Shown: positions 1 to 9,851 of the stretch, one piece after another | How positions within the stretch are numbered: position 1 is the stretch's first letter | How the letters are laid out: each line of letters starts with the position of its first letter | From: Choristoneura fumiferana | Taxonomy: Eukaryota; Arthropoda; Insecta; Lepidoptera; Tortricidae | Assembly: GCF_025370935.1 (NCBI RefSeq) | Contig: NC_133491.1 | Location: forward strand, 15,820,744 to 15,884,743 | DNA: 64,000 nt | Direction: 5' to 3' | The notes under the pieces: generated by a model | What the model was told of the DNA's origin: nothing | Seen by the model: the letters and a program-made list of their open reading frames with translations, nothing else | Databases searched by the model: none | Position numbers and translations under genes: made by a program

Positions 1-212
1 GGAGGTACCTACCCTAAAAAAAAATATTTTTTATTTTTTATTGTACCATTTTGTCGGCATAGTTTACATTTATATATATCCGTGCAAAATTACAGCTTTC
101 TAGCATTGATAGTCCCTGAGCAAAGCCAGGACGGACGGACAGACAGACAGACAGACAGACATGGCGAAACTATAAGGATTCCGTTTTTGCCATTTTGGCT
201 CCGGAACCCTAA
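1..212 (-). repeat. GTTCCGG-family interspersed repeat, 5' piece
   Basis: The stretch contains the GACAGACAGACAGACAG run, the phrase CTTTCTAGCATTGATAGTCC and the end GGCTCCGGAACCCTAAAAA. The same text recurs, in either orientation, near 16.48-16.85, 20.64-21.09 and 38.64-39.26 kb, so it is a dispersed repeat. I know it as a common lepidopteran repeat of uncertain class. It codes for nothing. Confidence 0.8.
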
Positions 213-284
213 AAAATGAAGTCTCCTTTCAATATTGAAGATAGGTACTTTCCCTCCATGTGGTATCGTCTTGGGACGGCCTGT

Positions 285-665
285 ATAGCAGTTGTCTCAC
301 CGCCGGCGAGGAAACGATTGGCTATCGACTATTTCTCGCTCAAGAACGACAAAAGATATAAGATCATGTGTGAGTAAAAGAGACGTATATATTAATAGTT
401 GATCGCTGGCGGTTCACACTGCCGGCGAGAGCTCGCTCTTACATCTTTTGTCGCAGCGACAAAGAGCTATAAAACTCGCTGGGCTATAAAACTAGCTCAG
501 CGATACTCGCTCAGCGCTGTTAGCCTTGGCGCCGCCCGGCTCGAGCGAGTGGAGCGAGTAATCGCCCGTCGTGCTCGAACACTCGCTTTTCACTGCTCGC
601 CCACTCGTTTCTACTTACTCGCTCTGCTCGCTTCTCGCTCATCGTCGGCGGTGGGACAAGTGCCA
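285..665. repeat. GC-rich foldback element rich in GCTCGCT
   Basis: The left edge (TTGTCTCACCGCCGGCGA) and the right edge (reverse complement CTTGTCCCACCGCCGACGA) are imperfect inverted repeats. The interior is unusually GC-rich for this window and full of GCTCGCT/AGCGAG words, with a small palindrome around TTTTGTCGCAGCGACAAAG near 450. A 92-codon reading frame crosses it but is low complexity and looks like a by-product. Best read as a non-autonomous DNA element. Confidence 0.5.
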
Positions 666-1500
666 TTATTCCCATAATTTATAAATTTCATGACAGTGTC
701 GAGATAGGTACTAACTGTGTAAAACTCCGGTGTAAAAGTTTCATTACTTACGTACCTACGTTGTCTCTCACGGGCATTGCGTTACACGAGTGAATTAACT
801 ATTATCACGCACTTTAATCTAAAATTGAATCAAGGATCTGTTTAACTCCGCAAAAGATTATAATGAAAAATCGTAAATCGATTGACACAGTACAAAATAT
901 ACACAATATTTTTCTTGATTTCTGTTAACTTCGACATACGGCTAATTTATTTATATAGAGAATACTTACCTTGTTTTTTTTTTGTCAAACCCAAAAAAAA
1001 AGATATCGTACAAAATATAACTTTAGATATGTTAAAGATCACTCTGTAAAATTCACAAACATGTAATATTGACGTGACACATAAGAGAGAAAGTAAAAAA
1101 CAAACTTTTGCTTAAAATGTGTGAATTAAAAACACAGACATGTTTAAACACACGAATATATGCATGCATGCACACACACACACACACACGCACAGCTAAT
1201 GTTATGTTTGTTTAGTGTTTAACTAGATATAAGTAACTAAATCTTCCATGCATCTACTTTTGTTCTTGATTGTTTCATTAAGTTTTTAAATAATAATTTA
1301 TAGTTATAGAGGAGCGAGATCTCCTGGCACAGGTATTTTTATACTTAAAAGGAGGTCCCAACCTTGATGTTACTATGTGAGCTAAAAACGAAGTATAAAC
1401 AATTCATTTTATTATTATTTTTTTTTTTTTTTTTCTTTAATTGTATGATATAGTTTTTAAGTATTTTATTTGTAATTATATTATTATGAAAAAATGACTT
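666..1500. other. AT-rich non-coding stretch
   Basis: No exon, RNA gene or clear repeat boundary was seen. It holds a short CA/ACAC run near 1160-1195 and T-rich runs near 1415-1435. Confidence 0.5.
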
Positions 1501-1505
1501 TCTGC

Positions 1506-1634
1506 CAAGTTCTTGCGGCGCATTCTTCTTGGCATAATGGTCTTTCCGAAGCGCTGGTAGTTTAAAAAAATGACGTGTAAAAGTGCCCATTGCGGCCTAT
1601 TTATTCAATAAATCATTTGAATTTGACTTTGAAT
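1506..1634 (+). mobile_element. LINE 3' tail (TTGCGGCGCATTCTTCTTGG type)
   Basis: The text from TTCTTGCGGCGCATTCTTC through AAAGTGCCCATTGCGGCC to a TTTGAATTTGACTTTGAA tail recurs almost word for word at 31.35-31.49 kb. A simple-sequence tail after a conserved 3' end is typical of 5'-truncated non-LTR retrotransposons. Class assignment is inference. Confidence 0.6.
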
Positions 1635-2385
1635 ATTTTTTTCATTTTCAAAAACACTTTAGTACTAGGTAGACTTTAAAAAAGCGTCATAAATTAAAAA
1701 CCTTTTCACTCTTTTACCACGCATAATTAGTTATCTTAACTATTGATTATCTTTTAAACAATAAGAGCTAATATAATATCACTCACTAGTGTCATCGAGA
1801 AATTTATTTATCAATTAAAGTTAACGGAAATCAAAAATGATAAAATTATGTTAAGTATTGTGTTCTAACTTGGTTCAACTACGGAACGCGAATAGAAACA
1901 ACATCACACGTGTGTTGCTATTTATATTCGTTAGCTATTTATCATGAATATGAACAAAACAACTAATAAATTATAGTATGCACAGTGGCTTAGCTAGGTG
2001 GATAAGGGCCCCGGTGCATAGAGAAAGAATCGGGCCCTCAAGATACAACAGTTTTTTTTTAAGTACATTATTTCACTTGTTTGTATACGTGTGTGCATGT
2101 GTTGTGAAAAAATTAAGTTTTTATCTATCTATCTATTATCTCGTTGCTTCCGGCAGAACCGAATCTTACTCTAGAACCAAAGTATGTGTAATTGCACTTT
2201 ACAACATAATTTTGTGTAAATAAAAAGATAAATAAGAAAGGATAATCACAGAAAAATTACGCTTACTTATATTAAGATTATTGATTTTATTATGCACAAC
2301 CCGATGCGTAAATTGAAGTGGGTACGGTACCTACTGCAAAATTGCAAATTATTCAAACTTGATTTGGCGTGGGACCAGCGAGCTT
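1635..2385. other. AT-rich non-coding stretch
   Basis: I see no exon signature. A fragment near 1985-2040 (GGATAAGGGCCCCGGTGC) looks repeat-derived but has no second copy in this window. Confidence 0.4.
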
Positions 2386-2389
2386 TTTA

Positions 2390-2520
2390 GCCTACAAGAT
2401 GGAGCGACCACTGGTTAAGATCGCGGGATCGGTGGATTCTAAATAGCAAAGACCGGTCTGAGTCGAGACCTTTGCCTAAGCAGGAACGTCTTTTCGGCTA
2501 CATGATGATTTGATGATAAA
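2390..2520 (+). mobile_element. LINE 3'-end fragment (DDLVKIAGS motif)
   Basis: One frame spells GATDHWLRSRDR-like and another DLVKIAGS-like text, related to the 3' end of a LINE ORF seen much better at 3259-3542. The piece closes with ATGATGATTTGATGATAA, the same GATGAT-type tail. It is degenerate and encodes no usable protein. Confidence 0.45.
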
Positions 2521-3065
2521 CCTTGTCGTTCTAAGCATTTTTATTTGCATTCTTACAAATTTTTGAAAATCTTAATACCATTAATGAAATACCAAATGTC
2601 ATCTTTTAATCATCTGTAAATCGATAAATTTCACCACTAACAAATATAATTTACATGGGACCACAAAATCACTTAAATAAATTGTCCCCGCTAATGGTGC
2701 CAGTTAATGTAGTTTTTTTCAGGACAACCCCACCGCTAGTTACCTCCTTATATTCAAATCAACCACATGCCAGTGAAAGTCTCAAAATTATACAGATTTA
2801 CTTACTTAGTCAACCAAATGAGAAAATTTCCATCAAACTGTTATCCCTATCATTATACCCCTTCAAGGGGGAATTTTATCAATTACCTAGACAGATAATT
2901 TTTAATTTTAATCGAGAACTTTTACATATTTTAATTTACTAAAATAAGTCCACAAATGGAATTGAATACATTTCCATAAAATTTACCCTCCTTTTACCCT
3001 GTAGGGGGAAACAGAACCATTACCTTCCCAGATAATCATACACGAGCAACTGAAAATTTCTCATA
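2521..3065. other. Non-coding stretch before the copia remnant
   Basis: No gene is visible. An open frame of 95 codons at 2655-2942 has no recognisable motif and biased AT composition. It may be decayed 5' sequence of the adjacent retrotransposon or unrelated flank. Confidence 0.35.
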
Positions 3066-3926
3066 CACAGTGATTTGTGTGGTCCCATGTCAGTTACCTC
3101 ATTTAGTTAGTGGTGCCAAGTATCTATTAACATTTATAGAGGATTATACAACGATGACATTTGGTTATTTCATTAAAACCAAGGTATTTATGATTTTCAA
3201 AAATTCAGTAGAAAATCAGACCAATTTAAAAATAAAAATGCTTAGAACAGACAAAGGTTCATCATCATCATTCATCATGTCAGCCGAAAGACGTCCATTG
3301 CTGGACATAGGCCTCCCCCAAGGCTCTCCACTCAGACAGGTCTTGTGCTTTTCGGATCCACCGCGATCTCGCGATCTTAACCAGGTCGTCCCTCCGTCTT
3401 GTTGGAGGCCTACCGACAGCTCGTCTCCCGGTCCGCGGACGCCATTCGAGAAACCTTTGACCCCATCGGCCATCAGTCCTGCGAGCAATGTACCCGTCCA
3501 CTGCCACTTCAGTTTCGCAATTCTTCGGGCTATGTCGGTAACCTTAGACCAGACAATGGTTGTGAATATGTAAATAAACAGTTCTAGACATTACTACAAG
3601 AGCATGGCATCAGGCACCAGACAACCGTGCCTTATTCAGCTGAACAAAATGGTGTTGCGGAAAGGGCAAATCGCACAATCGTCGAAACAGGACGATGCAT
3701 GCTGCAAGATGCTGGAATGGACCGGAGGATGTGGGCGGAGGCATTGAATACAGCAATATACATTAAAAACAAGTCACCGAGCCAGGCAGTGAGAGGCACC
3801 TCACCGGAAGAAAAATGGTCTGGTAAGAATGCTGATTTATCTAATTTAAGAATATTTCGCTGTGTTGCTTATGCGATGATTCCTAATGAAAAACGCAAGA
3901 AGCTAGATGCAAAGAGCAAAAAATAA
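3066..3926 (+). pseudogene. copia integrase core, interrupted
   Basis: The piece opens with HSDLCGPM in one frame; this holds the first catalytic Asp (codon at 3072). A stop and frame change near 3108 move to SGAKYLLTFIEDYT. The second Asp motif (LRTDKG) is at 3241 and is duplicated at 3543 as LRPDNG by a 284-bp LINE insertion. A TAG follows NKQF near 3586. The frame then resumes with PYSAEQNGVAERANRT, which carries the catalytic Glu, and ends in the usual linker (RIFRCVAYAMIPNEKRKK). All three catalytic residues can be located but not in one reading frame. Non-functional. Confidence 0.88.
3259..3542 (-). mobile_element. 5'-truncated LINE 3' end inserted in copia integrase
   Basis: Read on the minus strand this gives the C-terminal part of a LINE ORF: WRPRTGRRAVGRPPTRRRDD, then LVKIARSRWIRKAQD and RALGEAYVQQWTSFG before a stop. 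The 3' end carries an ATGATGATG-type tail (3259-3275 on the + strand). It is bounded by two 18-bp near-copies of the target, CTTAGAACAGACAAAGGT (3241-3258) and CTTAGACCAGACAATGGT (3543-3560), which differ at two positions. This fits target-primed insertion followed by decay. Only the last ~75 codons are present. Confidence 0.85.
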
Positions 3927-4431
3927 TGTATTTGTTGGATATTGTACTGAATCAAAAGGATATATTGATCCAGAAAATCCTTCCAAAAGTATCAAATCTA
4001 GAGATATGCAATTTCTAGTAGAAAAAATGTTTAAAGGTTTGATTATAAATCAGGAACATTGTACTACTGATTGTCAAATAAATCTCACTAGTAATGAAAT
4101 GGATGTTGTAAGCAGCAATGAAAATAATAATGGTAATCCAATACCTATTATTGAGTTATCTGATTCGAGCATGTCTGCTACAACTACTTCTGATTCCAGT
4201 TTTTCTGATGATCCCAATGATGTCACATGAAATCCTGATATGACTCAGGATCAAGAGTCCAGTTATTATGAAGACATTGAAGAAAATGCTAATGTCGTGG
4301 ATGCAATGATGGCAGCAAGTCACAATGAAGAACCACAGACAATAGAAGAAGCTCTGTCTGGTCCTGAAAAGGAACACTGGAGGAAAGGCATTGAAGACGA
4401 GTATGAATCATTTGAGAAGAAGAAATCATGA
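3907..4431 (+). pseudogene. copia integrase-RT linker region
   Basis: Continues the element after a frame change at about 3910. NVFVGYCTESKGY and the acidic, Ser/Asn-rich stretch that follows resemble the variable region between integrase and reverse transcriptase. A TGA at 4228 and a restart at MTQDQESSYYEDIEENANVV split it. EALSGPEKEHWRKGIEDEY at the end is the conserved run-up to the reverse transcriptase. Confidence 0.75.
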
Positions 4432-5602
4432 AGTTTAACTCTACTACCTGCAGGAAAGAATTCTGTCAAATGTAAATGGGTTTTCAAGAAAAAACTGGGA
4501 CCAGAAGGTCAGTTACTTTGCTATAAAGCACGTCTTGTATTGTAGCCAAGGGATATGGAGTACCGGGAATATGGGATAGACTACAAGGAAACTTACTCAC
4601 CTGTGGTACGTTATTCAACTATGCGTACATTAATTGCCCTAGCAGTCAATTTGGGTTTGGACATTGATCATATGGATGTCAACACGGCGTTCCTGAATGC
4701 ATACTTACAGGAGACGGTCTACATGGAACAGCCTAAAGGTTATAAAATAAATGGCAAGGAAAACCATGTATTCAAACTAAATAAAGCCATTTATGGACTC
4801 AAGCAGGCGTCAAAGGTAGGGTATGATAAGATCGATGGTGCCCTGACAGATCTCCAGTTCAGAAAAACACTCAGTGAGCACGGGCAATGTCATCATACTA
4901 GCCTTATATGTCGATGGTATTTTGATTTTTAGTAAGGATACACCGGAAAAGAAAACACTGAAGGAGGAACTGATGAAAAAATTTGAAATGGAGGATTTTG
5001 GTCGAGCTACACATGTGTCGGGAATGGGATTAAATCGAGGACAAAATGAAATTACCCTTGATCAGAAAAATTACATACAAAAGGTATTAGAGCAATTTAA
5101 TATGACTGACTGTAAGCCTGTTAATACACCCTTGGAATGTGGTATGAAACTTCAAAAAGGAGACCAAAGTATTCCAGACTCCAAATACAGAAGTCTTGTT
5201 GGATGTATTATGTACATCGCTGTTTGTACCCGGCCAGATATTGTGCATGCAGCAAGCTTACTGAGCCAGTTTAATAATTGTTACTCAGATATACACTGGA
5301 AAGCGGCCAAACGAGTCCTAAGATACTTAAAAGGGACTATGGATTATAACATAATATATGAACAATCCTTATTATCAGCCACAGGATACATAGATGCAGA
5401 TTGGGCGTCTAACCAGCTAGACAGACGTTCTTACACTGGTTATGTATTTAAAATAGGTAACTCAGCAGTGTCATGGGAAAGCCGAAAGCAAAGAACTCTA
5501 GCCTTGTCGAGTACAGAGGCAGAATACATGGCATTATGCGAGGGAGCAAAGGAAGCTAAATTCATTAGAAGCTTTCTCGAGCTAAACAGTTCAATTATAT
5601 AA
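4432..5602 (+). pseudogene. copia reverse transcriptase and RNase H start, inactive
   Basis: CKWVFKKKLG, then YKETYSPVVR, MDVNTAFLNAYL (catalytic-Asp region) and IYGLKQAS mark a copia-type reverse transcriptase. After YGLKQAS a part is missing or shifted, and the frame changes at about 4890. The expected YVDD active site reads YVDG here (LALYVDGILIF), so a catalytic Asp is lost. Downstream NTPLECGMKLQKGD, YRSLVGCIMYIAVCTRPDI and RRSYTGYVFKIGNSAVSW lead into RNase H, with DADWA and SSTEAEYMAL. The stop falls after NSSII at 5602. Confidence 0.88.
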
Positions 5603-5806
5603 TGATAGTCAGTCAGCCCAGAACATTTGTCATAGCCATGTCAATCATAGCCGCAGTAAACATATAGATATTAGACATCATTTAGTAAAACAAGTTGTTA
5701 AAGATAAAATTGTTGAAATAGAATACTTGTCTACTGAACATATGCCAGCAGATGTCTTATCTAAATGTTTAGGAAGGATAAACACCATAATTGTGTTTCC
5801 CAGCTA
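5603..5806 (+). pseudogene. copia RNase H tail
   Basis: In a shifted frame the sequence reads YNDSQSAQNICH, then HIDIRHHLVKQVVK and EYLSTEHMPADVLSK. This is the end of copia pol. A TAG after FPS near 5804 is the terminal stop. No polypurine tract followed by an LTR start could be confirmed. Confidence 0.8.
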
Positions 5807-6184
5807 GGTTTACAGATTGTTTAGTCTAATCCTAACACTATCATAGGCGTGTTTGTAATTAAATAATATTTTTAAAATATGTCTCATCCGTTTATCAGAT
5901 CGGTGAAGATCGATCTTCCACGTCTCGTCCGCTCTACTATGATATTTGGTATGAAGATTGCTATTATAGCACCCAATACAAGTCTGAAAATCGTATTTTT
6001 TTATATCGTCGGTAAACCCACTTAAAATGATCCTACACTTTACATTTTGCTAATACTGGTTATTCACAGATACCTACAAATTTGTGTGGAGCCCTCAGTG
6101 CGCGAGTCCGACTTGCATTTAATAGTTTTTATGCAAATATCTTGTTTCTTATAGTTTTGATGATGGTGACTATTATGTAAGTAC
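5807..6184. other. Flank 3' of the copia remnant
   Basis: The stretch could include a decayed LTR but no second copy exists in the window to define one. No gene seen. Confidence 0.4.
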
Positions 6185-7294
6185 TATAGCTTTTGCCCGC
6201 GGCTTCACCCGCGTGGATTCGGTTATCGCGCGCTGTTCCCTCGGGAACTGTGCAATTTTCCTGGATAAAAAGTAGCCTATGTCACTCTCTGGCCCATAAA
6301 CTATCTCTATGCCAAAAATCGGGTACGTATTATAATGTATAAATTTAAAATACATATCGGTTGAAATACATACAGTTGAAATAACGAAAGTTATAAAATA
6401 TAATGCATCAAAATATATAAAGTTATTTGACATAAGTTCTAAACGCATAGTGGTCAAAATATATAATGGTTACAATGCATAATGGTTCTTAGTCATATGG
6501 CACAAAAAGCATATTTTCATAATGTATACGTTCAATGTTTTCTATAATGGTTGAAATACATACTAGACACTGAATTTTCACTAAGAAAAATGCATATATT
6601 GCAATTCTTGTTTTGGTCATAGTTGAACCTATCACGCTCCTCCTCGCTACGCTCGTCGTCGCACCTAAAGTTTCTTTTCAATTAATGATCAGACTTTAGT
6701 TTAAAATACACGGTCTTGTTAGACAATACGGCTTCCGATCAGTCGGTTTCTTATAGGTTCGGTTAGGTTACAGCTTTGTCCAGGCGCGAAGCGCCTTAAC
6801 TACACTGAATAGGAGCTCCGCGAAGCGGAGCTCCGTCGACATTGTCTTACAGTCCTTAATTTTTAAGAATTTAACATGTAAATAGACTGGAGATTATGAT
6901 GAACCTAGGCATTATATAGTATGTATTTTGACCATTATGAAAAACGTACCTACTATAGGAATTTTAATTGTTATTTCTTTTAACTATTGTATATTCTGAT
7001 TGTATATATTCTGAACATATACATTGTAAGCTTAGTCATTTTAATTGTATGTATTTCGACCAATATGAAAAACGTACTTTATGAATTTTGATTAATATTT
7101 ATTTTAACCATTATTATTTTCAATTTTCAGTATTACAACTGTATATATTTCAACCGATATGTATTTTAAATTTATACATTATAATACGTACCCCCAAAAA
7201 TCACGTCGATCCGTCGCTCTATTTCGACGTGAAAGACGGACAAACATACAAACGCACACACTTTCGCATTTATAATATTAGTATGGATACCTAT
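6185..7294 (+). repeat. CCCGCGGCTTC repeat, split by a TIR element
   Basis: The left part is 6185-6320 (CTTTTGCCCGCGGCTTCACC to ATGCCAAAAATC). The right part, from CACGTCGATCCGTCGCTC to CACTTTCGCATTTATAATAT, is 7194-7294. An uninterrupted copy lies at 23263-23478, where the two halves are contiguous. I take this family for the 3' region of a widespread lepidopteran LINE; the class is uncertain. Confidence 0.85.
6321..7193. mobile_element. 873-bp TIR transposon with 9-bp target duplication
   Basis: Both ends start GGGTACGTATTATAATGTAT as inverted copies. The match runs about 58 bp with one mismatch, then continues imperfectly, giving long foldback arms. CCAAAAATC occurs immediately on each side (6312-6320 and 7194-7202). 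No transposase is encoded, so it is non-autonomous. A 9-bp duplication with long TIRs would suit Mutator-like or Merlin-like elements; this is inference. GC-rich palindromes sit inside near 6783-6832 (GGCGCGAAGCGCC and GGAGCTCCGCGAAGCGGAGC). Confidence 0.88.
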
Positions 7295-7302
7295 TTAATT
7301 GA

Positions 7303-7672
7303 AATTCAAATTATATCGTAACATATTTAATAAATAAGCAAATCAATCACAATGACAAGTCAAAAAAAGAAAACAAGCATAAACACGACATCCCATCCTC
7401 GTTGCCATTATTTTGTTATGTACATTTTATTCAAATTCAAATTATATCGTAACATACGAGTATGTAATAATATTCTAACGCCCAAGTCAAAATTTTGATT
7501 TATGAATATTAAACTTTATGTCATTTATGATAGAGTTTGATGTTCAAAATACAACAAGGCCTAGTAAATAAAAGACTGGGTGTTAGGAGGATCGGATAGG
7601 AGGATAAGCAAATCAATCACAATGACAAGTCAAAAAAAGAAAACAATCCAATGTCATAGACACGACAGTGGC
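7303..7672. repeat. Direct repeats flanking a small MITE
   Basis: TAAGCAAATCAATCACAATG followed by ACAAGTCAAAAAAAGAAAAC occurs at about 7336 and again at about 7604. ATTCAAATTATATCGTAACA also occurs twice (7305 and 7434). This indicates a local duplication interrupted by other material. Confidence 0.65.
7473..7590. mobile_element. MITE, TCCTAACACCCAGTC family
   Basis: The right end, GACTGGGTGTTAGGA, pairs with a degenerate left end, TCTAACGCCCAAGTC. The interior (AAACTTTATGTCATTTATGA) is found in reverse orientation at 41443-41560, so these are two members of one family. Confidence 0.7.
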
Positions 7673-7703
7673 ATTTGCATCTAATAGTACAGGTAAAAAA
7701 TAA

Positions 7704-8085
7704 GGAATACGGTATTTGACAACTCCTGATTTTGCCATATCTTAATATTATTATGAAAATATAGGTACCTATACAGATAGTGTTTAGCGAAATAAGAGAA
7801 AATTTAAATTGGTTGAAAATTGGATTTATAGTGATTTTCTGAAAAATCTATATAAGTAGGTACCTGTCTGTTTCTCAAACGCTTTTCTCTATGCAGCAAG
7901 TATGGCGGTACTGGCGTGTGACGTCACATGCCAGTATGTCTTTCTCTGTCTAATCTTGAATTTCAAACCTTTATAACTTTGTTATTTGTAAAGGTAGCTT
8001 AAAAATTGTTTTTCTATTCTATAACAGGCATTGTGTAGTTTTAGTTTATAAAACATATACAAAATAGTCAAATACCGTATTACGA
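7704..8085. mobile_element. TIR element, AATACGGTATTTGAC ends
   Basis: AATACGGTATTTGAC at the left and GTCAAATACCGTATT at the right are exact 15-bp inverted repeats about 350 bp apart. There is no coding potential. No target duplication was clear. Confidence 0.55.
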
Positions 8086-8772
8086 ACGAGAGTCTATGTT
8101 CGTAATTCTAGTACCACCATTTCATCACATTTGCGAGTAAATTGTATATGTATTTGTAAAAAAAAATAAATTTTTTTTTCAAAAACCGTCGATACCGGTG
8201 CCTGCGGCCTTGGCAGCGCTTTGATTGGTTATTTATTTTCGATATGGTTTTACGGGATGACCTCTACTTCTATCGATCAAGAGCACTAATTGAATAAGCA
8301 AAGCATGGTTAAAGATACGTCAATTATGGACTATGACAAAGTTCTATCGTGTCCCCGGAATCAAATTGATGAACTGTACTCTCCGTTATTTTACTTCGAT
8401 TTATTCTGTAAGGAGGCCTCAAAGGGCACGACACTTTTTTTTTAATCCTTAGAAAAAAAAAATTTTTTTTTCGTAATGGCTACGGAACACTATCCTAGCC
8501 GGTTTTTTTTATACTACCGTAGCGCTTTCGGAAAAACTATCATTTTACTATTTGTCAGTTGTATTTTGTTAATTTTCTTTTGTACAATAAGGAGTTTACA
8601 TACATACCATACATAATATCATTGTCAAGAATACAGCAAGTACAGAAAATACAAAAGTAGTTTTTTTCAAACCAATGGCTCTGTGCACAACATCAGCGCC
8701 ACCTATCGTCCGCAACTTTGCTGGCTCTGAGGCTCGACGTTTTGAAATTTCATCGCGATATTGTGACAAAAA
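8086..8772. other. Non-coding stretch with a GTTCCGG-repeat scrap
   Basis: Around 8440-8520 the phrases CGTAATGGCTACGGAACACT and TAGCCGG match the GTTCCGG-family interior. The rest is AT-rich with no exon seen. Confidence 0.45.
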
Positions 8773-8774
8773 TC

Positions 8775-9005
8775 AAACCTCATCATCCCAGCCTATATAC
8801 GACCCACTGCTGGGCACAGGCCTCCTCTCAGAACAAGAGGGCTTGGGCCATAGTTCCCACGCGGGCCCAGTGCGGATTGGGAACTTCACACGCACCATTG
8901 AATTGCTTCGCAGGTTTGTGCAGGTTTCCTCACGATGTTTTCCTTCACCGCAAAGCTCGTGGTAAATTTCAAATGTAATTCCGCACATGAATTTCGAAAA
9001 ACTCA
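8775..9005 (-). mobile_element. SINE-1 copy with lost tRNA-like head
   Basis: On the minus strand the body (CACGAGCTTTGCGGTGAAGG, CCAAGCCCTCTTGTTCTGAG, GGCCTGTGCCCAGCAGTGGG) matches the full copies at 32425-32735, 39921-40222 and 52945-53246. The tRNA-like head is missing: the sequence jumps from the AGGT of CAGAGGT to the AGGT of ATAGGTCAAACC, a deletion between two AGGT words of the intact element. Confidence 0.85.
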
Positions 9006-9293
9006 GAGGTCAAACCTATCACGTATTAATTTAATAATACAAAATTACTGTGATACCGTGGTTTTGAAGACTGGTTTTGTGAATTCACTCGATACCAAAT
9101 TTCAACCACAAACCGTTCCAAAAGGAAAATTATTGGTATCTGCTGGACATGTCCAGGATTTAGAGGAATTAAGAACAAAACAGGGACAGTGTTCAATAAT
9201 TCAAGCTCGCACCAAAAGACAAACATCTATTACTAAAATTAGGAAGTTATTTAAGTCTAAACAAATTTCTTTGTTAATGACAGATTCATATTA
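9006..9293 (+). other. Unassigned open frame of about 95 codons
   Basis: Downstream of the SINE remnant a frame stays open and gives normal-looking protein text: VVLKTGFVNSLDTKFQPQTV, GKLLVSAGHVQDLEELRTKQ and QARTKRQTSITKIRKLFKSK. It has no start of its own (it runs on from the SINE) and no recognised domain. Possible readings are a decayed transposon ORF, a lost exon or chance. Confidence 0.25.
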
Positions 9294-9454
9294 GTATGAC
9301 AGATGACAGAGCCTACATTATTTCTACTTTTGGCCACTATGAGATCGGGAGACGTGACCAGGACCAACCCTAGGCTTCGGTTAATTAAGAAGACCACTAG
9401 ACCGTACCAGTTGTTTTTTTCAAATGTTGAAAATAAAAAGTATTTAGTTATTTA

Positions 9455-9657
9455 CTACTAGAGTTTACCCGCGGCTTCGCACGCGTAAACTAATCGATCT
9501 GGTAGTTACAATTGAAATTCCGGGATTTTAGAAAATTCCCCTGGGAATTCCCAAAATTTATATCGTGGTCTTCATTGAGGTTGTGTTAAGAAAAACTGTC
9601 CAAAAGATTCTAAGCCCAGCGGTAGCATTTTCAAGATTTTATCCCTATCCCGTCCCT

Positions 9658-9711
<54 letters not shown>

Positions 9712-9735
9712 TCGCATTTATAATATAAAAGTAGG
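9455..9735 (+). repeat. CCCGCGGCTTC-related repeat with (CA)n microsatellite
   Basis: GAGTTTACCCGCGGCTTCGC begins a relative of the 22912-23260 copy, sharing AAATTTATATCGTGGTCTTC-like text and the CACTTTCGCATTTATAATAT end. A pure CA run of about 42 bp lies at 9666-9709. Confidence 0.75.
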
Positions 9736-9851
9736 AAGTAGGAAGTTCGTGGTCACTAGTCATGGTCACCCTGCAATGAAAGGAGTGGGGTTTTTATTTA
9801 AACACGATTGGTAACGATCCCTTATCAATTGCTGAGGGTCTAAGTTTGGTC

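Larger units (their letters stand above)
3066..5806 (+). mobile_element. Ty1/copia LTR-retrotransposon remnant (pol only)
   Basis: The order of pol pieces is integrase core, linker, reverse transcriptase, RNase H, which is the Ty1/copia order (integrase before reverse transcriptase). Gag, protease and the integrase zinc finger are missing at the 5' side, and I could not identify either LTR. The pol frame is broken by a LINE insertion, several stops and frame changes, so this copy is dead. The closest families I recognise are insect copia elements, from motifs such as YGLKQAS, SSTEAEYMAL and HMPADVLSK. Confidence 0.9.

Noticed and set aside
399..677. 92-codon + strand frame
   Set aside because: Low-complexity product of AGCGAG/GCTCGCT repeats inside a foldback element; no domain.
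3216..3507. Two overlapping minus-strand frames as host genes
   Set aside because: They are the C-terminus of a LINE ORF in two frames, bounded by an 18-bp target duplication.
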